Shown: positions 8,801 to 11,994 of the stretch, one piece after another
Position numbering within the stretch: position 1 is the first letter of the stretch
Layout of the letters: every line of letters starts with the position of its first letter
Assembly (NCBI GenBank): GCA_030530045.1
Contig: JAUMVS010000031.1
Location: 1 to 12,891, forward strand
Direction of reading: 5' to 3'
Length of the DNA stretch: 12,891 nt
DNA from: Phoenicibacter congonensis
Lineage (GTDB): Bacteria > Actinomycetota > Coriobacteriia > Coriobacteriales > Eggerthellaceae
Translations under genes and position numbers: made by a program
Notes under the pieces: model-generated
Databases searched by the model: none
Told to the model about the DNA's origin: nothing
What the model saw: only the letters and a program-made list of their open reading frames with translations

Positions 8801-11221
8801 AATAGTTAAGATTGCAGTCTTGTGATGGTCGCCATCATCTGTCCAGCGGCCTGTTACATAACCGCCCTCATATAAAGCCTCGAGCTGATCGCCCGTGATA
8901 GTGAATGTCTCATTACCAATCTGGACATTGAGGAATTGTGCATCTGGATTTTCGAAGAAGAAGTCGAGGAATGTCCAGTCATCTGATATTCCGTCGCCAA
9001 AGTTGTACTTTACGTTAATGGACTCTTCGGAAAGCAGAGAAATTGTTTCCTCTTTGAAAGGAACGACATATTTCTGGCCACGATCTTCCGATTTAAGAGT
9101 TGCTTTAGTGTCGATGAGGTAGGAGCCATCATAGACGAACTGTGAGTTTACAGGGGAACCTTGGTCATCATATTGAATTTCCGTTGTGCCAGCGTAATCG
9201 TGTCTGATGTAGTAGCTGACAGTTTGGGTGTCAATGTCTTCCCAAACCTCGGTCTTCTCTCCGGTCTCTTCGTCTTCGTCAATTCGCTTCAGCTCTTTGG
9301 TGATGATTGTTTGAGGAAGCGAGACTGCCGAGGAAATTGTGAACTCGTTGGTCTTGGTCTTCTCGACCTTCACCAAGCTTCCCGACACTGGTGTCAGAGA
9401 TGAAATGCCAAGATCAGCTTTTGCCTCGTCAGTGAGGGTAACACCATCGGTTGTGAGCGTCTTTTTTGTGACTCCACCGTCAAGTGAATAGTAAAGGCGG
9501 TACTCCTGATTTGCCACCATCGAGTCAATTGATGGACGGCCAGAGTTGTTGTTGTCAGCCCAATGTGTTGTGAAATCTTGTGCCTTAGTTGTGCCGCTTT
9601 GGACCTTTTTCTTGTCGCCTACATGGGAAGACACCTCTGTGTCGTCAGAAAGTGTTGCGATGTTTGCAGCATCACCGTCCCCATTTTCCGCCACGAGAAG
9701 GCCAAGCGCATTGGCAATTGTTTCTTTAGAAGGAATTGTGAGCTTTGCAGCCTCGGTGTCTTTTTGCATTGTCCAGTCGATTGTGGACTCTTGTGCTTGC
9801 ACAAGCTCAGAAGAAACAAGCACGTCAAGGTCGATAATTGCGTCAACCGACTCAGCACCTGCAGCTTGCTCATTGAGAACAATCTTGATGCTGTTTTCTG
9901 AAATTTCAGCAGTGCCAATTACAGTTTCGGAAGCTTTGTTTGTTTCCTTGTTAACTGCATAAACACTAGCTTTGACCTTGCCATCTTCGTTTTTGAGCTT
10001 CAAAGAGCTGAAGTCAGCAGTAATCTTGCCAGGCAGCGTGATTGTGAAATTATCTCCGTCCACAATGGTCTTGTGGGTGTCATCACCGTCACGACCCTGC
10101 CCCGCAGCCGCATTCAACGTTGCACGAATGTTCAGGCTCGCATTCAGCGTTGATGGCAGCACGACCTCGTCGATGCTGCTGGCTTGCGTGCCGGTGGCAG
10201 CACTTGCAGCAGAACTGGTGCCGGTAGCGGCACTGGTGTCAGAGATAACTGCAGCACCATTTTCACTGGTGTCAGAGATAAGTTGCGAAGCAATCTTTTC
10301 TGCCTGTTTAGCTAGGGATTCTTCAAAATCTAGACCGTCTGTTTTGAGCGTCAAGTTGTCTTTTACATCGGTCCAATCCTTCGCAACAGCTTCATTTTTG
10401 CCCTCTTTTTCACTGGTGTCAGAGATAACTTCCGAACTATTGCTCTCAGCAGCCTCGTTGTTGCCACCATTTTCACTGGTGTCAGAGATAACTGTAGAGC
10501 CATTTTCACTGGTGTCAGAGATAACTGACGACGAAGAATTTTCCCCGGTAGAAGGCGCAGAATTTTCTTCCTGCGCGACTGATTCACCAGTATTTTTATC
10601 AGATTGAACTGCTGAAATCTGCGAATCTTGTGCAGTAGATTCAGCAATGGCGGTTGTTACACCATTAGTAAAGAACATTTGAAAACACAATACAAATGCA
10701 AGCAAGCAACACACCGATTTTTGCCAAAGTGGCGCGTTGGCAACTGCGTCTCTGCTTTTTGCACGAGCTTGAGCTACTTTTGCGCTAGCTGACGACTGAT
10801 TCTTAGAAGACCCAGAACCACTAGCTGAGGCCGAACTCGATTTGCAAGTTTTCTTTGGGGCACTACCAGGAGTCCACTTGCTTTGTGAAGTGCCCAACAT
10901 GTTGTGTTTTTGCTTTGATGTTGACACAGAACCACCCGCCTTAATTTGATCTGCATTTTGGTTGTCGTGTGATGATTTTGACTTGCTTGAATCGCAAATG
11001 TTAGAAATTGATTTTTGGGAGTCGCTTTCGAGAGAAGAAGCATTTGACCCGCTCGGGACTGAATTCTTCCCACGTTCGGTCTTCCTCAAGGAACGAATTC
11101 CGAGAACCTGTTCCTTTAACTGCCTATCAATCATTTCCGAACGGCTCACGTCCCACTTAGCAGAATCGCCAGTCGCATCGCCTGACTGGTTGTTATTAAG
11201 ATTGCGCACGTCTTCGTTCAT
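1..11221 (-). CDS. Giant multi-domain Cna_B/SpaA surface adhesin (3' end beyond window)
   Basis: One frame is open from the ATG at 11221-11219 to the left edge, giving 3,740 codons with no stop, so the C-terminus and any sortase signal are not visible. The start is set by AAGGGG at 11230-11235, 8 nt upstream, and by an in-frame TAA five codons upstream. Order: residues 1-168 Ser/Lys/Asn-rich leader; 169-193 hydrophobic signal segment with AIA cleavage-like site; 233-331 five (V/L)ISDTS repeats; about 351-495 predicted adhesin head; about 550-870 degenerate Cna_B-like unit; about 875-2785 Cna_B repeats starting with TKxW and often followed by an RP motif; about 2788-3740 SpaA-type repeats. In characterised families such beads form stalks stabilised by Lys-Asn isopeptide bonds formed with a catalytic Glu. 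Inferred role: a very long cell-wall stalk presenting a binding head for host or microbial attachment. The ligand is unknown. Many short ORFs on the other frames and strand are shadows of this gene. Confidence 0.93.
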   Translation of the reverse strand, partial: MNEDVRNLNNNQSGDATGDSAKWDVSRSEMIDRQLKEQVLGIRSLRKTERGKNSVPSGSNASSLESDSQKSISNICDSSKSKSSHDNQNADQIKAGGSVSTSKQKHNMLGTSQSKWTPGSAPKKTCKSSSASASGSGSSKNQSSASAKVAQARAKSRDAVANAPLWQKSVCCLLAFVLCFQMFFTNGVTTAIAESTAQDSQISAVQSDKNTGESVAQEENSAPSTGENSSSSVISDTSENGSTVISDTSENGGNNEAAESNSSEVISDTSEKEGKNEAVAKDWTDVKDNLTLKTDGLDFEESLAKQAEKIASQLISDTSENGAAVISDTSAATGTSSAASAATGTQASSIDEVVLPSTLNASLNIRATLNAAAGQGRDGDDTHKTIVDGDNFTITLPGKITADFSSLKLKNEDGKVKASVYAVNKETNKASETVIGTAEISENSIKIVLNEQAAGAESVDAIIDLDVLVSSELVQAQESTIDWTMQKDTEAAKLTIPSKETIANALGLLVAENGDGDAANIATLSDDTEVSSHVGDKKKVQSGTTKAQDFTTHWADNNNSGRPSIDSMVANQEYRLYYSLDGGVTKKTLTTDGVTLTDEAKADLGISSLTPVSGSLVKVEKTKTNEFTISSAVSLPQTIITKELKRIDEDEETGEKTEVWEDIDTQTVSYYIRHDYAGTTEIQYDDQGSPVNSQFVYDGSYLIDTKATLKSEDRGQKYVVPFKEETISLLSEESINVKYNFGDGISDDWTFLDFFFENPDAQFLNVQIGNETFTITGDQLEALYEGGYVTGRWTDDGDHHKTAILTIRHPQYYPDGTPITYSYQQQSVNQDTDSEYNDEWQIIYDNTQGTNHGSDASAVYNGGTITFTHYGTTKYSATKKWLDDDASARPATTYSLWRFVDNGTGDYGAASQVKAGDSSGFIEFTISAEDNQKAGSNDINLGDYLDKQLKATNTMLAKYDQDGYPYVYMLREDAPSGYERLFGTTVNTDPTSPDYGKIVKGTDTKPNYYKTKTSDGTETAGIAKDPRPSGDLSVYNNGTLINRHKSSTSVQATKTWVIGSFQDQLNNVSAVFKLQRISKENAKQNEDGSWSPKEGFSWADVNDQTVELTDWNAETLTKTLSASAAKYDAEGKEFVYRWVETDVKQDGQSTVISSDDGVTSFYLYVNDADGSKQQLLFDVDSSYNAQTGALTIVNKYRNETEANVHKYWATTEVVDGQTVIKTDDAGNTIWNQDEKPNGQSQSVTVTLVQTGSEGRVAFGPFTLDGTPDTQATEIQGLDGATYQEKTSWNMIFENLPMYDENGSKYTYMAFEGNVAGYMSQRTYTVSKDGELNVTDIYNTPGPGDEWSDIRVAKSWTDGGNTSSRTPVKVGIYAGRDMDNAKYREWVDGGKQGDMPAGAVHYDKGDLIATTTLTEAEGWYWEGGVAISGVVQENGDVYIRELSNDATGENKATVITKEDAEKDAAGTYFEMLRNWSDNSKNEYNERMFTGETDVNEAFCYQVNYGYDETLKALEVDNQRLGQVWIQLSKEWNDEGHVDKRPDCRFKITCNDDSITFFDKDGVIYAKVSDNIEFKICKNYKEGEEVEALTTSEATITDDGHALLRNIDTSDNAEVMYVGALPKYNASGFVIDYTVSEEITTQGTEYSGGRTYFSENYDSPWHFTDNLIYEYTNSRTGTKDVAFNTRWYDTYVEEDLNQRPDVYVTLYKSVYQYDSQGDLIYNDDGTPACTYEVVTGHENHRWSTLVDGGLSGKYNERAVIKNLPKYDSRGKEIVYYATVKSNTSSDAFTNLHYQDQWYTTTMIDKTGKEAGNQIWDDHNAADPEITKSTDEAKVSDSITALREDGTFNFEIAALIQVQGYKIWKNVPGIYETDDLPKISIYLQRRVANSDTAWQMPHFSAADNEQGYTIDDMVGAEGSDVADGKTVVAATHNLNFVSINKYIYSMKYYGVNTTNDSGDISGEIADALELPRYDANGRLYEYRTFEVIDGLLSTASNPVPGGFTIDQLNNMTGETVGNPDIVFVTNQGEGSAFSITNAFDPQYGKLSVKKIYEGFQQGDKLADVTFTLYRYYVHSDGKKSEAEKVDTKTITADQFDSEGVGQTTFENVDIYAPNGQYWVYYTTETNIDGYETYSMLGNATGADDSNFKAAEADTTNGGWLSPDSYKTDGSGKNYNPTWTPVADDDVPDFSFKNNYTPGNIKLNGTKVWRDSDNLANTRPENITITLKRTYKNGDADQSLDGGKVPLQETDENAANYLKWTKSAKGDWTYTISNLEKWATDGNAWVYSVTEEKSSLDGTEYVITKNGGSVTAADGAKLPDIINELKTIVTPKKTWEEDNEDWLAQRPTFYYQLQARVETSSDNWGDWAEVVSAFYTSGKFDVDWNTEYPSTSINMGSAGKLYGHVMKTSYGTLDSIGVIAPDGRGKNWTGSSWDNLPLSVSYNGTVYKIQYRVVEKAMQYTSEGQNTVIKFDDPDADGNYTETYHPYQPSISTVETTDQVGRLTFNCVMKNTLDKTQLEITKSWKDDDNNSWATRPGTKKATDAWTLQFALQRTTDSESGTWEWVTTRGVKVDDADALNSDGTFNESLRVVELSSNSADFTKAFDNLPKTDTDGNTYTYRAVERLTGSYALVNISGDVIASALDGRVKLVTVAATLDKETFVSSVSFENVLNTVGLQGTKTWNAYGNNNLIPNFDTQKPTMELQKSTDGKNWTKASRADGTQPTITWEKVSDTVWKYSYTGLPQSDNNGVTLKYRAVEKMDAKNGYVDSYDGKGYYDSDNKVYVNDGITNTATRFTFKKLGDTTTGSSSEELNGVTLKVRDSSNKKTYAVWMQDDGVMKSYVNYDGVTEAATAEPDLTKFTEIKDTDDQVNAGWILALPAGTYKVTESRVPDGHVKASDFTLTINKEGVVSANGTSGKEVSINVVDPVLRGNVELYKFYKHGNDNVEMPGMTFDLYKGTADGDNVKIAEGVTLQEFQKDSSGKRYGWITGASATDKMVLTYLKGDDGVSLLGKYYETTKDGLPEGDYFFKETGASPYTVEADTTYAFTISKNSDTTKQPANVYCSAENTEFNATASLAKVNSETGEAVSDAKFKLEYKAAGTDTYVTLGSAFATGKNYAAKANMAGFNEAAGTAGALKFTSLKKGDYRLTEVSNTGYEVPTGDDAVVATWTIAEADQNKDFDLLTDEAVTWTNAVFKDGSLSNTPLHGAIQMKKVSSASASTTLNGAEFGLYVKAGNDWVAVTGGESLFTGKAYSATVGEAGNVTAIAEDSSADAPAGTITVTNLPWGTYRFEEVAPADGYVIGTADGKCISGEIAINRDNVAGSATTPISTNNVQNTPSSLKLYKTNSAGTTNLGGAKFTVEGDFVSGHSVKTLLTEANTGEAKPMSADDTLEAQMIVGNTYTITETLSPKGYTLIAETATIQVKLNADGTYTTVGDAPEGWSVKTDGGVSRLYRSDDMTTASLAKRGENGEPLQGSEFVVQGEMADGSTSLTLTPSGENAIDTAEGKLIVGKTYQVQETKVPLGYAKLPDVTIKALDNGKIEFVDDDHDGWTIEGDYELVAKDKIASFKLAKVSESGQSLVNATFNVEGEFVVNQEAGTAGKSTIEYTVTSASAQDAGITGLLVEGTTYVDAQGNPQTATGDYVISEKSAPSGYISTDMKFAIHVNADGSVEVKDGQGSDLPYTFDAATKTVTLSNPPIELTFKKAGIDKTALTGALFTIKGKFAVGDGQLTEEKTIDVASI
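2867..8599 (-). other. Stalk region 1: tandem Cna_B domains with TKxW openings
   Basis: Recognisable openings place Trp at residues 881, 1056, 1208, 1355, 1530, 1685, 1861, 2205, 2331, 2520 and 2678, with a related start at K2046/K2047 (LSVKKIYEG). Spacing is about 125-190 residues. Typical forms are ATKKWLDDDASARP, GTKVWRDSDNLANTRP and ITKSWKDDDNNSWATRP. Most units carry the Lys two residues before Trp, a YxxxE motif late in the unit (YRAVE, YSVTE, YRVVE) and a closing Asn (FKNNY, ITNAF, FENVL), the triad for a self-formed Lys-Asn bond. Exceptions: residue 1683 is Thr and the Glu is replaced by Val at 1777 in the unit starting near 1685; Tyr 1503 replaces the Glu in the unit starting near 1355. 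The repeats have diverged at the nucleotide level. Confidence 0.8.
8612..9568 (-). other. Degenerate Cna_B-like region lacking isopeptide residues
   Basis: Residues about 552-870. It opens with TTHWADNNNSGRPSIDSM, matching the TKxW...D...RP opening of Cna_B domains, but residue 552 (W-2), normally the bond-forming Lys, is Thr. Near the end, ITYSYQQQ places Gln at 825 where other repeats have the catalytic Glu (YxYxxxE), and the closing ITFTHYG has His where others have Asn (ITNxY). The segment is roughly twice the length of its neighbours, so it may contain a second unrecognised domain around residues 640-760. Probably a fold-conserved domain without an internal cross-link. Domain borders are approximate. 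Confidence 0.5.
9386..9401 (-). repeat. Isolated 16-bp copy of the same repeat in another reading frame
   Basis: The plus strand reads cactggtgtcagagat, identical to the first 16 bases of the core of the five upstream copies. Here it is read as S-L-T-P-V within GISSLTPVSG, because the element sits in a different codon phase from the ISDTS copies. The flank (coding strand TTTCATCTCTGACACC) most resembles the last unit of the intergenic array, at 11923-11948. The adhesin thus tolerates the repeat in two frames, one of which is outside the low-complexity N-terminal stretch. Confidence 0.75.
9737..10171 (-). other. Predicted adhesin head domain (Ig-like, collagen/fibrinogen-binding type)
   Basis: Residues about 351-495 begin DEVVLPSTLNASLNIRATL and contain GDNFTITLPGKI, a stretch of alternating beta-like segments (GKVKASVYAVN, ETVIGTAEIS, NSIKIVLNE) and AGAESVDAIIDLDVLVSSEL. 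GDxFTxTLP followed by a late segment with a hydrophobic D-L-x-V strand is the pattern of N-terminal Ig-like binding domains of Gram-positive adhesins (collagen-binding and SdrG-like families). There are no Cna_B hallmarks here. Its position directly after the export signal and repeat region, ahead of the stalk, is where such heads lie. The assignment rests on pattern similarity only and the ligand cannot be inferred. Confidence 0.5.
10231..10526 (-). repeat. Five in-frame copies of an 18-20 bp repeat encoding (V/L)ISDTS
   Basis: On the plus strand the shared core is cactggtgtcagagataa, at 10503-10526, 10470-10493, 10407-10430, 10260-10282 and 10231-10250 (coordinates include flanking matches). 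Four copies are also preceded by tttt, which extends the coding-strand repeat to SEN/SEK. All five are in the same frame and place VISDTS at residues 233, 244, 265 and 325 and LISDTS at 314. The core is identical at every base including third codon positions, while the gaps between starts (33, 63, 147 and 33 bp) and the intervening sequence differ. This suggests recent copying of a DNA element rather than old protein repeats. The same core occurs in the intergenic array at 11649-11948. Confidence 0.93.
10643..11221 (-). other. Adhesin leader: 168-residue polar extension plus signal/transmembrane segment
   Basis: Residues 1-168 are highly polar and dominated by Ser, Lys, Asn and Gln, for example a SASASGSGSSKNQSSASAK tract, and become basic just before the membrane segment (KVAQARAKSR). 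Residues 169-185 (SVCCLLAFVLCFQMFFT) are hydrophobic, and TTAIAES at 189-195 offers an A-x-A signal peptidase I site after A193. The order basic, hydrophobic, AxA is that of a Sec signal peptide, but the part in front is far longer than usual. No later Met near the hydrophobic segment has a ribosome binding site as good as that of M1. It could act as an extended signal peptide or as an uncleaved N-terminal anchor with a cytoplasmic tail. Confidence 0.7.
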
Positions 11222-11229
11222 CGCAACCA

Positions 11230-11235
11230 CCCCTT
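11230..11235 (-). promoter_or_regulatory. Ribosome binding site of the adhesin
   Basis: The coding strand reads AAGGGG, followed by 8 nt (TGGTTGCG) and then the ATG at 11221. It fixes the start upstream of the unusually long leader. A GTG three codons before the ATG overlaps the site too closely to be preferred, and a TAA in frame five codons before the ATG closes the frame. Confidence 0.7.
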
Positions 11236-11284
11236 AATCAAAAATGTTTAATTATTTGGCGGATACAACCCAGAAGCAATCAGC

Positions 11285-11327
11285 CGAGCCAATTAGTTTG
11301 CGGAACTCAAGGCTCGCCACTACCGCA
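11285..11327 (-). promoter_or_regulatory. Interleaved inverted repeats in the adhesin leader
   Basis: CGAGCC (11285-11290) pairs with GGCTCG (11311-11316), and TGCGG (11299-11303) pairs with CCGCA (11323-11327). The arms alternate, so the two stems could form together as an H-type pseudoknot, or compete as alternative stems, in the transcript. It lies 64-106 nt upstream of the start codon. It matches no riboswitch family I can recognise. Confidence 0.25.
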
Positions 11328-11353
11328 TTGCGCGTAAGATGCACTGCAAAAAA

Positions 11354-11382
11354 CTTATACTACGCAGGCATTACGTTCAGAA
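11354..11382 (-). promoter_or_regulatory. Candidate promoter for the adhesin (proximal)
   Basis: On the minus strand a TATAAG hexamer (11359-11354) lies 17 nt downstream of TTCTGA (11382-11377), which matches the -35 consensus only at three positions. Transcription would begin near 11347 and give an approximately 126-nt leader containing the interleaved inverted repeats. Weak evidence: the -10 match is good and the -35 is poor. Confidence 0.3.
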
Positions 11383-11412
11383 ATAACCTAAAGAAAACAA
11401 TTTAATTAATCG

Positions 11413-11428
11413 CTAAACAATTGCTTAG
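11413..11428. promoter_or_regulatory. Near-perfect 16-bp palindrome, possible operator
   Basis: CTAA-a-CAATTG-c-TTAG is self-complementary except for one base pair. It sits about 30 bp upstream of the proximal promoter candidate, a position suited to a dimeric regulator. No regulator family can be named from the sequence. Confidence 0.3.
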
Positions 11429-11558
11429 TAAAACAGAAATATGGATTAATGACAATTAAAATCCATTTAAATAAACTAAAATTCCTCCTAGAAAAATTCT
11501 TTTCTCAAAACTCTTTCAAAATACTTCATTTCCGGAAAAAGTATCCACGCAAACAATA

Positions 11559-11564
11559 ATTATA
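11559..11564 (-). promoter_or_regulatory. Candidate -10 box for the adhesin (distal)
   Basis: The minus strand has a perfect TATAAT. No convincing -35 or extended TG lies in front of it (GCAAAT at 17-nt spacing). The start would fall near 11552, with the tttccggaaa palindrome at about +15 and a leader of about 330 nt. Given the AT-rich context, a chance match is possible. Confidence 0.25.
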
Positions 11565-11616
11565 ACGCTGTAGCTGTGAAAATTTGCTACGAATAGACAC
11601 TTTTATTTGATAGTTC

Positions 11617-11634
11617 AGTCCTAATAATAGGACT
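11617..11634. repeat. Perfect 7-bp inverted repeat with 4-nt loop
   Basis: AGTCCTA (11617-11623), loop ATAA, TAGGACT (11628-11634). It ends 14 bp before the first unit of the 52-bp array. Neither strand has a T tract right after the stem, so it is a poor terminator. It could be a structural boundary of the repeat array, of the kind HUH enzymes recognise, but only one copy is seen. Confidence 0.45.
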
Positions 11635-11648
11635 TTGGGGCTTTTCAT

Positions 11649-11948
11649 CACTTATCTCTGACACCAATGAAAATCGAAGCACAGCAGGAAGCTATCAAGA
11701 ATGGGGCTCTTCAGCACTTATCTCTGACACCATTGCAAAACAGAACAAGATTTTGGCTCATTTCGGCACTTATCTCTAACACCATTGCAAAATAGAACAA
11801 GATTTTGGCTCATTTCGGCATTTATCTCTGACACCAATGAAAAGCAGAAAAGGAATCTGACGCTTTTCGGAGATTATTTCTGTCACCAGTTAGGAATAAA
11901 ACAGGTTTTTGGTACATTTCGAAATTCATCTCTGTCACCAGTGGAAAT
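11649..11948 (+). repeat. Degenerate tandem array, six units with the TTATCTCTGACACCA core
   Basis: The 18-nt cores start at 11649, 11715, 11767, 11819, 11871 and 11923. The last five are spaced at exactly 52 bp; the first is 66 bp from the second. Units 1, 2 and 4 keep an exact TTATCTCTGACACCA, unit 3 has one change (TAACACC), and units 5 and 6 are decayed (TTATTTCTGTCACCA and TCATCTCTGTCACCA). The inter-core sequence is also related, for example ttttggctcatttcgg in front of units 3 and 4, so the whole 52-bp block was duplicated. A period of 52 is not divisible by three, which argues against a coding repeat. The array lies between the RAYT stop and the adhesin promoter region, with cores in the opposite orientation to the copies inside the adhesin. 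Confidence 0.9.
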
Positions 11949-11958
11949 GAAAGAAAAG

Positions 11959-11993
11959 CAAAAGCCTAAAATTCAAAAATACAAAAGCCTAAA
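11959..11993. repeat. 12-bp direct repeat pair at the end of the transposase gene
   Basis: caaaagcctaaa occurs at 11959-11970 and 11982-11993, 23 bp apart, the second copy ending 1 bp before the RAYT stop codon. It sits between the repeat array and the RAYT gene. On the minus strand it makes the downstream region T-rich (TTTAGGCTTTTG), but no hairpin accompanies it, so a terminator cannot be claimed. Confidence 0.5.
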
Positions 11994-11994
11994 G

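Larger units (their letters stand above)
11222..11648. other. AT-rich non-coding leader and promoter region upstream of the adhesin
   Basis: No coding sequence was recognised here. It contains interleaved inverted repeats near 11285-11327, a near-perfect 16-bp palindrome at 11413-11428, a perfect 10-bp palindrome at 11529-11538 (tttccggaaa), a 7-bp-stem hairpin at 11617-11634, and two minus-strand -10-like hexamers at 11354-11359 and 11559-11564. The stretch 11380-11600 is visibly richer in A and T than either gene. This is likely where adhesin transcription starts and is controlled. Confidence 0.6.

Noticed and set aside
317..9962. Numerous plus-strand and other-frame frames of 60-384 codons opposite the adhesin, the longest at 1613-2767
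   Set aside because: All lie inside the single continuous minus-strand frame with clear domain repeats. Their translations are compositionally odd (Cys/Val/Ser-rich) without recognisable domains.
10231..10526. Ordinary Ser-Asp type protein linker repeats
   Set aside because: Identity extends to all synonymous positions, spacing is irregular, and the core recurs outside the gene and in a second frame, so protein-level repetition alone does not explain it.
11617..11634. Rho-independent terminator for the RAYT transcript
   Set aside because: The hairpin is AT-rich in half its stem and no T tract follows it on the minus strand.
11649..11948. CRISPR array
   Set aside because: The repeats are degenerate, the intervening segments are related to each other rather than unique, the first spacing differs, and no cas gene is present.
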